From the NCBI RefSeq assembly GCF_014700075.1, contig NZ_JACXBU010000010.1, forward strand, positions 62,001-126,000: DNA of 64,000 bases, given 5' to 3'. The notes under the pieces are model-generated. The model did not search any database and was not told the DNA's origin. It saw only the letters and a program-made list of their open reading frames with translations. Position numbers and translations under genes: made by a program. Within the stretch, counting starts at the first letter, position 1. Each line of letters starts with the position of its first letter. The DNA is from Pseudomonas sp. JM0905a. Its GTDB lineage: Bacteria > Pseudomonadota > Gammaproteobacteria > Pseudomonadales > Pseudomonadaceae. Shown in pieces: positions 24,884 through 32,362 of this stretch.

Positions 24884-25654
24884 ATGGAATGGCTGTTGCG
24901 CCCGGAGATCTGGGCGGCGTTCTTCACCCTCACCGCCCTGGAAATCGTCCTTGGCATCGACAACATCATCATGATCGCCATCCTCGTGGGCCGCATGCCG
25001 CCTCACCTGCAGGCACGCACCCGCTTCTGCGGCCTGGCCCTGGCGATGGTCACGCGCATTCTGCTGTTGCTCTCCATCACCTGGATCATGCGGCTCACCG
25101 CCGACCTGTTCCAGCTGGCCGGACAAGGCATTTCCGGGCGAGACCTGATCCTCTTCTTCGGCGGGCTGTTCCTGTTGTGGAAGAGCAGCAGCGAGATGTA
25201 CCAGAGCCTGGAAGGCGAGGAGGGTGGCGAAGACGGCGAGGACGGGCCACGAAAGCTGGGCGGCGGTTTCGTCGTCACCATCATCCAGATCGCCATCATC
25301 GATATCGTGTTCTCGCTGGACTCGGTGATCACCGCCGTCGGCATGGTCTCCGACATTCCGGTGATGGTCGCCGCGATCGTCGCGGCCGTGCTGGTGATGA
25401 TGCTGGCCGCTGGCACCATCAGCGACTTCATCGACAAGCACCCGAGCCTGAAGATGCTGGCGTTGTCCTTCCTGGTGGTGGTGGGCACCGTGCTGATCGC
25501 CGAATCCTTCGATGTCCATGTGCCGAAGGGCTACGTCTACTTCGCCATGGCCTTCTCCCTGGCCGTGGAAGCCCTGAACATCCGCGCGCGCATGGCCCGT
25601 GCCCGTCGGCAAGCCGAGCCGGTGAAGCTGCATAAGCATCCAATGGGGGATTGA
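24884..25654 (+). CDS. TerC-family integral membrane protein
   Basis: 256 residues, ATG 24884 with GGGAG upstream. Seven to eight hydrophobic helices with the TerC acidic motifs EIVLGIDNIIMI (~18-29) and DIVFSLDSVITAVGM (~138-152), paired Asp residues in the membrane that suggest metal-ion transport. Members are linked to tellurite resistance or to manganese exchange and metal loading of exported proteins. A Glu/Asp/Gly-rich loop (EGEEGGEDGEDG) lies between the halves. Its own promoter is likely in the 188-bp gap; not obviously part of the preceding operon. Confidence 0.9.
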   Translation: MEWLLRPEIWAAFFTLTALEIVLGIDNIIMIAILVGRMPPHLQARTRFCGLALAMVTRILLLLSITWIMRLTADLFQLAGQGISGRDLILFFGGLFLLWKSSSEMYQSLEGEEGGEDGEDGPRKLGGGFVVTIIQIAIIDIVFSLDSVITAVGMVSDIPVMVAAIVAAVLVMMLAAGTISDFIDKHPSLKMLALSFLVVVGTVLIAESFDVHVPKGYVYFAMAFSLAVEALNIRARMARARRQAEPVKLHKHPMGD

Positions 25655-25710
25655 TTGGGAGAAGGCTTCAGCCGCTCGGAATGGATTTGAATGCCTCCCG
25701 AGCGATTGGC

Positions 25711-26919
25711 TCATGTGCGCAGGTCGGTGAGCGCAGTGCTCGATTCACGGGGACTGAATGCATTGATCGCCGTGGCCGCAAGGGCCAGCAAGGCTCCGAC
25801 TGCTGCTAGGCCGATCCAGCCGGCACGGTGCACGCCGTAATTCCCCAATGCAGCGCCGACCGCACCGCCGAGGAAGTACGACCCCATGAACACCGTATTG
25901 AGTCGGCTGCGGGCCTCGGGGCGCAGGGTGTAGATGCGTGACTGGTTGGCAACAAGGCCTGCACGATTGCCGAAGTCGAGTAGCACCATGCCGACGATCA
26001 GCCAGCCGAGGCTGTGTCCGCCCGCGGCGATGAACGCGAAGCCCACGGCGAGGGCAATCGCACCTGCCAGGACCATGGTGCGCGCACCCAGGCGGTCGGC
26101 CAGTGCACCGATGTGTGGTGACGCGACGATGCCCAGTAGTGCGACCAGGCCGAACATGCCGATGGTGGCGGAACCGAATGCGTAGGGCGGTTGTGTCAGC
26201 AGCGCAGCCAGCGTGGCCCATAGCGCGCTGAACGCAGCGAATATCAGGAAACCGCTCGCTGCACAGAAGCGCAGCATACTTTCCTCTCGCACCAGACTGC
26301 CCAGCGAACGCATCAACCCGGCATAGCTGATCGAACTCAGGCTCGTGGCGGTCGGCAGACTCCGGGCAATGATGAGCAGCAGTGGTAGATCGATGAGCGC
26401 GGCCAGCAGGAACACGGCTCGCCAACCCGTGTGCGCACCGAGGAGTCCGCCGATCGTGCGCGCCAAGAGCAGGCCGGCAGAAAGGCCGCTGAGCAAGATG
26501 CCCACGACGCGGCCCCGTGCAGCGGGTGCCGCCAGACCCGAAAGGGCAGGGATGATGATTTGCGCGGTGATCGCCGTGACGCCAACCGCAAAGCTGCTGG
26601 CGCACAGCAACGCGAAGCTCGGTGCCGCAGCGCAGGCGATCAGCGCCACCGCATTTGCAGCAATGGCCAGCAACGCGAGCCTGCGTGGCTGTTGGCAGTC
26701 CGCGAGCGGCACGATGAGCAGAAGGCCGGTCGCATAGCCGAGTTGCGTCAAGGTGGCGACCAGCCCGGCCTGCGTCGGCGCCAGGCCGAACGAGGCGGCC
26801 ATCTTCGGCAGTAGTGGCTGGTGGTAGTAGATGGTCGATACGGCAAGCGCGCAGCACACCGCCATCGCGGCGACCAGGCGAGCGGGGATCCCGGTCGAAA
26901 CCGCAGATGGAGTGGACAT
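25711..26919 (-). CDS. MFS transporter (drug/metabolite exporter type)
   Basis: 402 residues from ATG 26919 (GGGGGC upstream; a longer in-frame start at 26988 would overlap the upstream gene). Twelve hydrophobic segments. STIYYHQPLLPKMAASFGLAPTQAG opens helix 1 in the manner of YnfM/arabinose-efflux-like MFS carriers. GALADRLGARTMVLAG is the central loop motif. 13 bp after the isochorismatase-like gene, same strand, so co-transcribed and probably controlled by the HxlR regulator across the divergent promoter. Substrate unknown. Confidence 0.88.
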   Translation of the reverse strand: MSTPSAVSTGIPARLVAAMAVCCALAVSTIYYHQPLLPKMAASFGLAPTQAGLVATLTQLGYATGLLLIVPLADCQQPRRLALLAIAANAVALIACAAAPSFALLCASSFAVGVTAITAQIIIPALSGLAAPAARGRVVGILLSGLSAGLLLARTIGGLLGAHTGWRAVFLLAALIDLPLLLIIARSLPTATSLSSISYAGLMRSLGSLVREESMLRFCAASGFLIFAAFSALWATLAALLTQPPYAFGSATIGMFGLVALLGIVASPHIGALADRLGARTMVLAGAIALAVGFAFIAAGGHSLGWLIVGMVLLDFGNRAGLVANQSRIYTLRPEARSRLNTVFMGSYFLGGAVGAALGNYGVHRAGWIGLAAVGALLALAATAINAFSPRESSTALTDLRT

Positions 26920-26932
26920 GGCGCGGCCCCCT

Positions 26933-27559
26933 TCAGTGCTGCTGCAGGGCGAGAACGAGCCCGCGGGTATCGATGATGCTATGCGCAAAGGTCGGCCCGT
27001 TCAGCTCATGCGCCGCATGCATCATGTCCTTGCTGAAAGCCGCAGTCGCATCGCGCACCAGCGTTACGTGATACCCGAGCTCCATGGCGAAGCGCGCCGT
27101 CGATTCGATGCAGGTGTTAGCCAGCAGGCCCACGACGATGACGTGGGTGATGCCTTGCTGCTTGAGTTGGAAGTCGAGATCGGTATTGGCGAACCCGCTT
27201 TGGCCCCAGTGCTCCTGGATGATGATGTCACCGTCCTGCGGCACGAAATCGGGATGCCATTCGCCGCCCCACGTGCCCTTGGCAAAGGTATGGCGCTGCT
27301 GGATCAGGCGCTGGGTCGGATTTGGGTGATCCCAGCGGTCATAGTCACCGGGTTGCCAGCGACGATGCGGGACGTAGAACACCTGGATGCCATGGCTGCG
27401 TGCGGTTGCGACGGCTGTACGCAGGTTGTCGAGCAGGTGAACCTCGTCCGCAACGTCTTTCAGCATGGGGAACACCTTGCCGCCATCGGACAGGAAATCG
27501 TTGTAAGGGTCGACCAGCAGCAGGCCGGTCCGCGCGGGGGAATACACAGGATTGGTCAT
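26933..27559 (-). CDS. Isochorismatase-family cysteine hydrolase
   Basis: 208 residues. Catalytic triad typical of the superfamily: Asp in LLLVDPYNDF (~17), Lys in TFAKGTWGGEW (~93), Cys in GLLANTCIEST (~149) with the cis-peptide-like GLLA before it. Such enzymes hydrolyse amides or isochorismate (nicotinamidase-, N-carbamoylsarcosine-type). ATG 27559 has GGAGC upstream. With the MFS gene it forms an operon divergent from an HxlR regulator and starting next to two inverted-repeat operators. Confidence 0.9.
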   Translation of the reverse strand: MTNPVYSPARTGLLLVDPYNDFLSDGGKVFPMLKDVADEVHLLDNLRTAVATARSHGIQVFYVPHRRWQPGDYDRWDHPNPTQRLIQQRHTFAKGTWGGEWHPDFVPQDGDIIIQEHWGQSGFANTDLDFQLKQQGITHVIVVGLLANTCIESTARFAMELGYHVTLVRDATAAFSKDMMHAAHELNGPTFAHSIIDTRGLVLALQQH

Positions 27560-27662
27560 TTCGGTGCTCCAGTTGAAAGGAGGTGCGATTGAACTCGCTC
27601 CTCGTGAATGGGCGCTTGCCTCGATGGCTCCGTTGCGCGATGTCTCGATCCTCGGTACGACT

Positions 27663-27687
27663 CATAGTAACTATGAAAAACATAGTG
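27663..27687. promoter_or_regulatory. HxlR-type operator cluster, site 1
   Basis: CATAGT-A-ACTATG (27663-27675) is immediately continued by ACTATG-AAAAA-CATAGT (27670-27686), so one ACTATG half-site is shared by two perfect inverted repeats. It lies about 100 bp upstream of the isochorismatase-like gene start, in the 225-bp divergent region. Confidence 0.65.
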
Positions 27688-27746
27688 TCAACAGGCATGC
27701 TGTCTTGAGGGTGGTCCAAGGGGATATCGCGTGTTCTGGTCGTGTT

Positions 27747-27763
27747 ACTATGAAAACGATAGT
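27747..27763. promoter_or_regulatory. HxlR-type operator, site 2
   Basis: ACTATG-AAAAC-GATAGT, the same 6-5-6 layout as site 1 with one mismatch, 21 bp before the HxlR start codon. The position fits autorepression. Spacing between the two 6-5-6 repeats is 77 bp, about seven helical turns. Confidence 0.65.
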
Positions 27764-27784
27764 GGCTTTGGAGTGAGCACCCTG

Positions 27785-28282
27785 ATGCAAGTGCAGGACA
27801 AGACGACCGATACGCTGTGCCCGGTGGCGCGCTCAGTGGATGTGGTGGGCGATAAGTGGACGATCCTGGTACTGCGCGAGCTCTACATGGGCACGACGCG
27901 CTTCGAGGAAATGCAGATCCAGACTGGGGCTACGCCACAGATGCTGACGTCGCGCCTGAAAGCGCTGGAAGCCGACGGCATGGTCGAGCGCCGGCCCTAC
28001 AGCGAAAAGCCGCTGCGCTACGAGTACCACCTGACCCGCAAGGGCTGGGACTTCTATCCCGTGATCTACGCGCTGCGCGCCTGGGGCGAAACATGGTGCA
28101 AGAACGAGGATGAGGGGCTGGCGGTGCATTTTGTGCACCGTGAGTGTGGCCATGACGTCGGTGTGGCCAGCGTCTGTCCGCACTGTGGCGTTCCTGTGGA
28201 GCGCAAGGATCTGGAAGCGTCCATAAGCAGTCGTTTCGCAGACGAACGCTTGGCCCGGCGGGAGGCCTTCAAGCGGAAGTAG
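27785..28282 (+). CDS. HxlR-family winged-helix regulator with C-terminal Cys motif
   Basis: 165 residues from ATG 27785 (GGAG ~12 nt upstream). HxlR core CPVARSVDVVGDKWTILVLRELYMGTTRFEEMQIQTGATPQMLTSRLKALEADGMVERR spans ~10-68, including the N-terminal Cys used as a redox or electrophile sensor in YodB/HypR relatives. Unusually it continues ~60 residues beyond the wing with HRECGHDVGVASVCPHCGVPV, a CxxC plus a further Cys/His, resembling a small zinc ribbon. It probably represses itself and the divergent hydrolase/MFS operon through the ACTATG repeats. Confidence 0.9.
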   Translation: MQVQDKTTDTLCPVARSVDVVGDKWTILVLRELYMGTTRFEEMQIQTGATPQMLTSRLKALEADGMVERRPYSEKPLRYEYHLTRKGWDFYPVIYALRAWGETWCKNEDEGLAVHFVHRECGHDVGVASVCPHCGVPVERKDLEASISSRFADERLARREAFKRK

Positions 28283-28345
28283 CCAGCGCTTCGGAATACG
28301 AGGCTGCTGGAGTTCATAGCTGCCTGTTTCGGATTTTTCGCCCTG

Positions 28346-28382
28346 AAAAGCGGGGGCCAGCAGGAGAACTCCCGGCCCCCGC
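28346..28382 (-). terminator. Terminator of the alpha/beta hydrolase gene
   Basis: A 9-bp perfect stem GCGGGGGCC / GGCCCCCGC (28350-28358, 28374-28382), followed on the minus strand by TTTTC, starts 6 bp after the stop. It may also stop the convergent HxlR transcript. Confidence 0.75.
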
Positions 28383-28387
28383 CAAAC

Positions 28388-29218
28388 TCAGCTTCGCACG
28401 AAGGCAAGCAGGTCAGCGTTGATGGTATCGGCGTTGATTGTGGGCATGCCGTGTGAGAACCCCGGGTAGATCTTCAGCGTGCTGTTCTTCAGCAACTGCG
28501 CCGACAGCACACCAGAGTTCTCATAGGGAACGATCTGGTCGTCGTCGCCGTGCATGACCAGCACGGGGATCGTGATGCTCTCAAGGTCTTTGGTGAAGTC
28601 GGTCTGGGAGAAGGCCACGATGCCGTCGTAGTGAGCCTTGGCGCTGCCCATCATGCCCTGGCGCCACCAGTTCCGGATGATGCCCTCCGACGGCGTCGCA
28701 CCTGGTCGGTTGTAGCCATAGAAGGGCCCCGCCGGAATGTCGTGATAGAACTGCGCACGGTTGGCGGCGAGTTGGGCTTGCAGACCGTCGAAGACATCCT
28801 TGGGGAGACCGCCAGGGTTATTCGCGGTCTTCACCATGAGCGGCGGGACCGCGCTGATGATGACCGCCTTGGGGACGGGGTCTTCAGGATGCCGCGCAAT
28901 GTAGTGCACGACCTCACCACCGCCGGTGGAGTGGCCGGCATGGATGGCTCCCTGCACACCGAGATGGTTCACGACCGCTGCTACGTCATCGGCGTAATGA
29001 TCCATGTCGTGGCCATCCCAGACCTGGCTGGATCGTCCATGGCCGCGGCGATCATGGGCGACTACGCGAAAGCCGTGGGCCAGGAAGAACAGCATCTGCG
29101 CATCCCAGTCGTCCGCACTGAGTGGCCAGCCGTGATGGAAATGGATCACCGGGGCGTCGCGCGGCCCCCAGTCCTTGTAGAAGATCTCGACTCCATCTTT
29201 CGTTGTGACGTACCCCAT
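28388..29218 (-). CDS. Alpha/beta hydrolase, non-haem haloperoxidase type
   Basis: 276 residues from ATG 29218 with GGAGAAG upstream. Fold landmarks: HHGWPLSADDWDAQM (oxyanion hole, ~28-42), VVAHDRRGHGRS (~52-63), nucleophile Ser in AGHSTGGGEV (~95), acid in MHGDDDQIVPYE (~227) and His in PGFSHGMPTI (~257). This is the cofactor-free chloroperoxidase/arylesterase group, with esterase or perhydrolase activity in vitro. Often redox-stress-linked, but no regulator is adjacent. Monocistronic with its own terminator. Confidence 0.9.
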   Translation of the reverse strand: MGYVTTKDGVEIFYKDWGPRDAPVIHFHHGWPLSADDWDAQMLFFLAHGFRVVAHDRRGHGRSSQVWDGHDMDHYADDVAAVVNHLGVQGAIHAGHSTGGGEVVHYIARHPEDPVPKAVIISAVPPLMVKTANNPGGLPKDVFDGLQAQLAANRAQFYHDIPAGPFYGYNRPGATPSEGIIRNWWRQGMMGSAKAHYDGIVAFSQTDFTKDLESITIPVLVMHGDDDQIVPYENSGVLSAQLLKNSTLKIYPGFSHGMPTINADTINADLLAFVRS

Positions 29219-29571
29219 ATTCGCTTCTCCTGTGTATGTGGAGGTCGGGAATTGGCGATGTGGGCGCCAATGGCTATCGCTCATGGCGAAAGTCCCGCAC
29301 GTTTATCAATGGGCGGATTACTGGAAATACGGCTGGAAACGCGCGGCTGGCTCTGCCTGTGAGTGCCTGCCGTCACCGTGCGTTGATTGGCCGCTCAAGT
29401 ACTCTAGGATTGAAGTGAGCTTTAAGGTCAATGCTTCTTCGAGGTGCTTATCGCTGGAGGAAATCCGTCACCTGCTCACGGTCATACGGAAGATCCGGCA
29501 GCACGGGAAGTTTGAGGCAACGTTCATCCGTGCAATTGAGGTCAGGCCACGATGGCCTGACCTGAAAACAG
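29219..29571. other. Intergenic; hairpin only
   Basis: About 350 bp between two minus-strand genes. It should hold the promoter of the alpha/beta hydrolase gene. The one clear structure is the hairpin at 29539-29563. No gene recognised. Confidence 0.4.
29539..29563 (-). terminator. Hairpin after the acetoacetate-decarboxylase-like gene
   Basis: An 11-bp perfect stem AGGTCAGGCCA / TGGCCTGACCT with a 3-nt loop ends 8 bp past the stop codon. No T-run follows, so it may protect the 3' end rather than terminate by itself. Confidence 0.55.
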
Positions 29572-30579
29572 TCACTCGGTGGCCAGAATGGATTTCAGGG
29601 GTTCGGGGGCATAGAGCGCGCTCTGAAATTGCGGCACGTACTCGTACTTCATCAATTTCCCCAGCTTCAGGGACTTCATGAACCCAGAAAGGCTGCCTTC
29701 ATTCAGTGTGAGGTTGACCGAATCTGCACTCGTGCTGGCGGCATGGCTCAGTTGGCGTGAAACCGCATAGCCGTAGGTCAATGCTCCGTCATGTCCGACA
29801 TTGGTGAAGCTATTGGTCACCAGTTCAACTTCATTTGAAGGGGCAGTCAGTTTTCTGCCTTCAAAGACGACGTCAACCTTGCCGGTGTCGTGATCGACAA
29901 TCTCGAAGATCACGGACTTGTCGTTATCCCGGCGATTGATACCCGTCAGCCACTTAGGCAGGTTATATCCGACCACACCCCGTACCCTTGCAAGCTCGGT
30001 ATTGACCGGGAGTTTCAGTACGTACCCCCAGAAATCCTTCGACATCGACTGGCCAATCAGAGAGATGGGGCCCAGGTTCGACGAGCCAGGCTTGTTCGTG
30101 ACGATGGACAGGGCGATTTCGTTGTAGCTGTCGTTGTCGCAGTACTCATAGGAGTAGGCGGTAAAGGCGACCAGACCTCTGCCCGGCCAGACCTGGAGGG
30201 GTTGCACCTTGTCCAGGACTTCTGCAGGTATCAACTCTCTCAGCCGTTTCAGATCGGCCGTGAAGACAGCGGTGATCCTGTTGTTCTTGTAATAGAAGTT
30301 CGGCGAGTAGGACTCAAACCCGATGTCGACCTTTGTCTTCTTGAGTCCCTTGAACCAACTCAGGTCAACATCAGGGGCTTCTGACTCAATGGTGGAGAGG
30401 GGAGGGTTGGAGCGGAAGCGGTCATACAGACCGCCTGCGACCACCGGAACCTCATGGCCGGCAATATCGATCATCGTATTTCCGGCCCCTTTGACTTCAG
30501 TTGGATCCTCTGCCCATGCGAATACCGAAACGGTATTCATGAGTACTCCCGCCATCACTGCAATGCTGCTGATTTTCAT
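29572..30579 (-). CDS. Exported acetoacetate-decarboxylase-like protein
   Basis: 335 residues from ATG 30579 (GGAGA upstream). Sec signal MKISSIAVMAGVLMNTVSVFAWAED, cleavage expected after AWA. The mature part resembles the acetoacetate decarboxylase superfamily: ITAVFTADLKRLRELIPAEVL (~97-117), LVAFTAYSYEY, YNEIALSIVTNKPG and GVVGYNLPKWLTGI (~207), where a Lys sits near the usual Schiff-base position. Export is odd for a decarboxylase; a periplasmic lactonase-like or ligand-binding role is possible. It has no operon partner. The family assignment is moderate and the activity uncertain. Confidence 0.7.
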   Translation of the reverse strand: MKISSIAVMAGVLMNTVSVFAWAEDPTEVKGAGNTMIDIAGHEVPVVAGGLYDRFRSNPPLSTIESEAPDVDLSWFKGLKKTKVDIGFESYSPNFYYKNNRITAVFTADLKRLRELIPAEVLDKVQPLQVWPGRGLVAFTAYSYEYCDNDSYNEIALSIVTNKPGSSNLGPISLIGQSMSKDFWGYVLKLPVNTELARVRGVVGYNLPKWLTGINRRDNDKSVIFEIVDHDTGKVDVVFEGRKLTAPSNEVELVTNSFTNVGHDGALTYGYAVSRQLSHAASTSADSVNLTLNEGSLSGFMKSLKLGKLMKYEYVPQFQSALYAPEPLKSILATE

Positions 30580-30918
30580 GTTTCGAAGTCTCCGCCGTGC
30601 TCGTTGTCGTCGATGCCTTGCACTCGGGGGCATTGCTTAGCCAGATGGAAGGTCGGCCAGCGATAACTGTCTTGTCATGCTTCTCGACCATCTGACGATG
30701 CATGCCCGTGAGGCCCGCGAGCGAAACCCTAACGTTCAAGTTAAGTTTAATGTCAAGCGTTCCGATTCGAGCAGGCGACGGCGCGTGGTGGAGCACATCC
30801 CATCGACTGGCGACGCAGCGTTGCGCGGTGTTTGGCGGGAGAGGTGAGGGATTCACGCCATCAGGATGCGTGACGAACCGTTGGAGGGAACCTGCCCGAT
30901 GTTTGCCAACCGGGCAGG

Positions 30919-31029
30919 GTGGAGTCGCGACGGGCTATCGAAGAGGCGGTTGCGGCACTGCCGGGCAGCCCGGACTGTGCGAAGCTGTTTGCGCTGCTGT
31001 TCGGCGCGACGGCCGTCAGCGCCTCGTAG
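30919..31029 (+). other. Possible small ORF or gene remnant before the GlxA-type regulator
   Basis: A 36-codon frame from GTG 30919 reads ESRRAIEEAVAALPGSPDC then AKLFALLFGATAVSAS, with good codon use for this genome and a plausible amphipathic helix, but no ribosome binding site; in-frame sequence upstream also lacks a good start. It may be the end of a decayed gene in the 510-bp gap between 30580 and 31089. Confidence 0.25.
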
Positions 31030-31089
31030 GAAGGGCCTCAGCCCACCGGAGCCTGGAATCGGGCTCCGGCGGCAACCCGGAGAATTGCT

Positions 31090-32139
31090 GTGAGTCGAGC
31101 GATGAGAACGTCATTCGAAAGTGTCTTGAAGAGCAAGAACCTGGCACACCTGGACAGGGCCAGTCGTGCTGGGCTGACGGTGCCGGTTCGCCGCGTGTCT
31201 TTCATCCTGCGCGAGCACTTTTCAATGATGGCGTTTACCGGCGCGGTGGATGCCCTGGTCACCGCCAACCTGATGAGTTCGACGCCGGTATTTGAGGTTC
31301 AGGTGGTCGGCGGCGAGAACAACCTGGTGCTGAGCGACCTCGGGATTGCCATCGCCACCGACTGCTCCCTGGCCGAGCTGGACGAAAGGCAGCAGGACAT
31401 CATCGTCGTGTGCGGTGGCTTCCGTGTCCGCCTCGAAACCGATCCGCTCCTGCGCACCAAGCTGCGCCATGCCGATGTGGCGGGTGCCGTGCTTGGCGGT
31501 CTCTGGAACGGCTGTTACTTCCTGGCCGACGCGGGCGTGCTGGACGGCCATGAATGTGCATTCCACCCGGATGGCCGGGCCATGATGTCGGAGCTCTTCC
31601 CCAAGGTGACGGTGACCAGCCATTCCCACGTGCTGGACCGCAAGCGGATCAGCTGTGCCGGCGCCAACAGTTCGCTCGGCATGATGCTCGAAGTGGTCAA
31701 GCACAGCGCGGGGCAGGAACTCGTGGATGCGGTCGAGGAGGTCCTGGGCTGCGACAAGATGCGGGAAATCGTCGACGTCTCGGTCGTCTCGATCGACTTC
31801 GATCCGACCCTGCCCAGAACCCTCAAGCTCGCTTTGGAGTTGATGCACAGCAATATCGAGGACCCCATCGAGATCAACGAGATTGCCCGCTACGCGCGCA
31901 TCTCCCGCCGGCATCTGGAGCGCCTGTTCCGGCGCCATGTGAAGGCGACGCCCCCACGCTACTACCTGGAACTGCGGCTCACCCACGCGCGCCAGTTGTT
32001 GCAGCACACCAACAAGTCCCTGATCGAGATAGCCGTCGCCAGCGGCTTCGCCACGCTACCGCATTTCCACCGCTGTTTCCGCGAGAAATTCGACATCTCA
32101 CCGGGGCAGTTCCGCACGCGTACGCACTTCAAGGTCTGA
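31090..32139 (+). CDS. GlxA-type AraC-family regulator (DJ-1/PfpI domain + HTH)
   Basis: 349 residues from GTG 31090, with GGAG at 31079-31082 (an ATG at 31102 is the alternative). N-terminal DJ-1/PfpI-like domain (VRRVSFILREHFSMMAFTGAVDAL ... VCGGFRV ... GGLWNGCYFLADAGVLDG, ~32-200), then two AraC HTH units (ISRRHLERLFRRHV ... IEIAVASGFATLPHFHRCFREKFDISPGQFR, ~270-345). The family includes carnitine, betaine and arginine regulators of Pseudomonas (CdhR, GbdR, ArgR). The next gene, an MHS transporter 223 bp downstream, is the likely target. Confidence 0.9.
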   Translation: MSRAMRTSFESVLKSKNLAHLDRASRAGLTVPVRRVSFILREHFSMMAFTGAVDALVTANLMSSTPVFEVQVVGGENNLVLSDLGIAIATDCSLAELDERQQDIIVVCGGFRVRLETDPLLRTKLRHADVAGAVLGGLWNGCYFLADAGVLDGHECAFHPDGRAMMSELFPKVTVTSHSHVLDRKRISCAGANSSLGMMLEVVKHSAGQELVDAVEEVLGCDKMREIVDVSVVSIDFDPTLPRTLKLALELMHSNIEDPIEINEIARYARISRRHLERLFRRHVKATPPRYYLELRLTHARQLLQHTNKSLIEIAVASGFATLPHFHRCFREKFDISPGQFRTRTHFKV

Positions 32140-32362
32140 GTCGGTCGCCGCCAACAACCCCCGCCCGTCACGACCCATGATGGCAAGTGGATATCCCTCA
32201 GCCGACGATTATTCATTTAAGGAAACTTGCTGCGATACTCGTGGGTCAACCGTTCAACGTGCTTCGCGCAGTCTGTGATCCGATCACTTCAGCCCCCTGG
32301 GGCCTGGGTACGGTAACGGTAGTCATGTACTCCGGCCTTGAATAACAAGACGGAGAAAGCTC

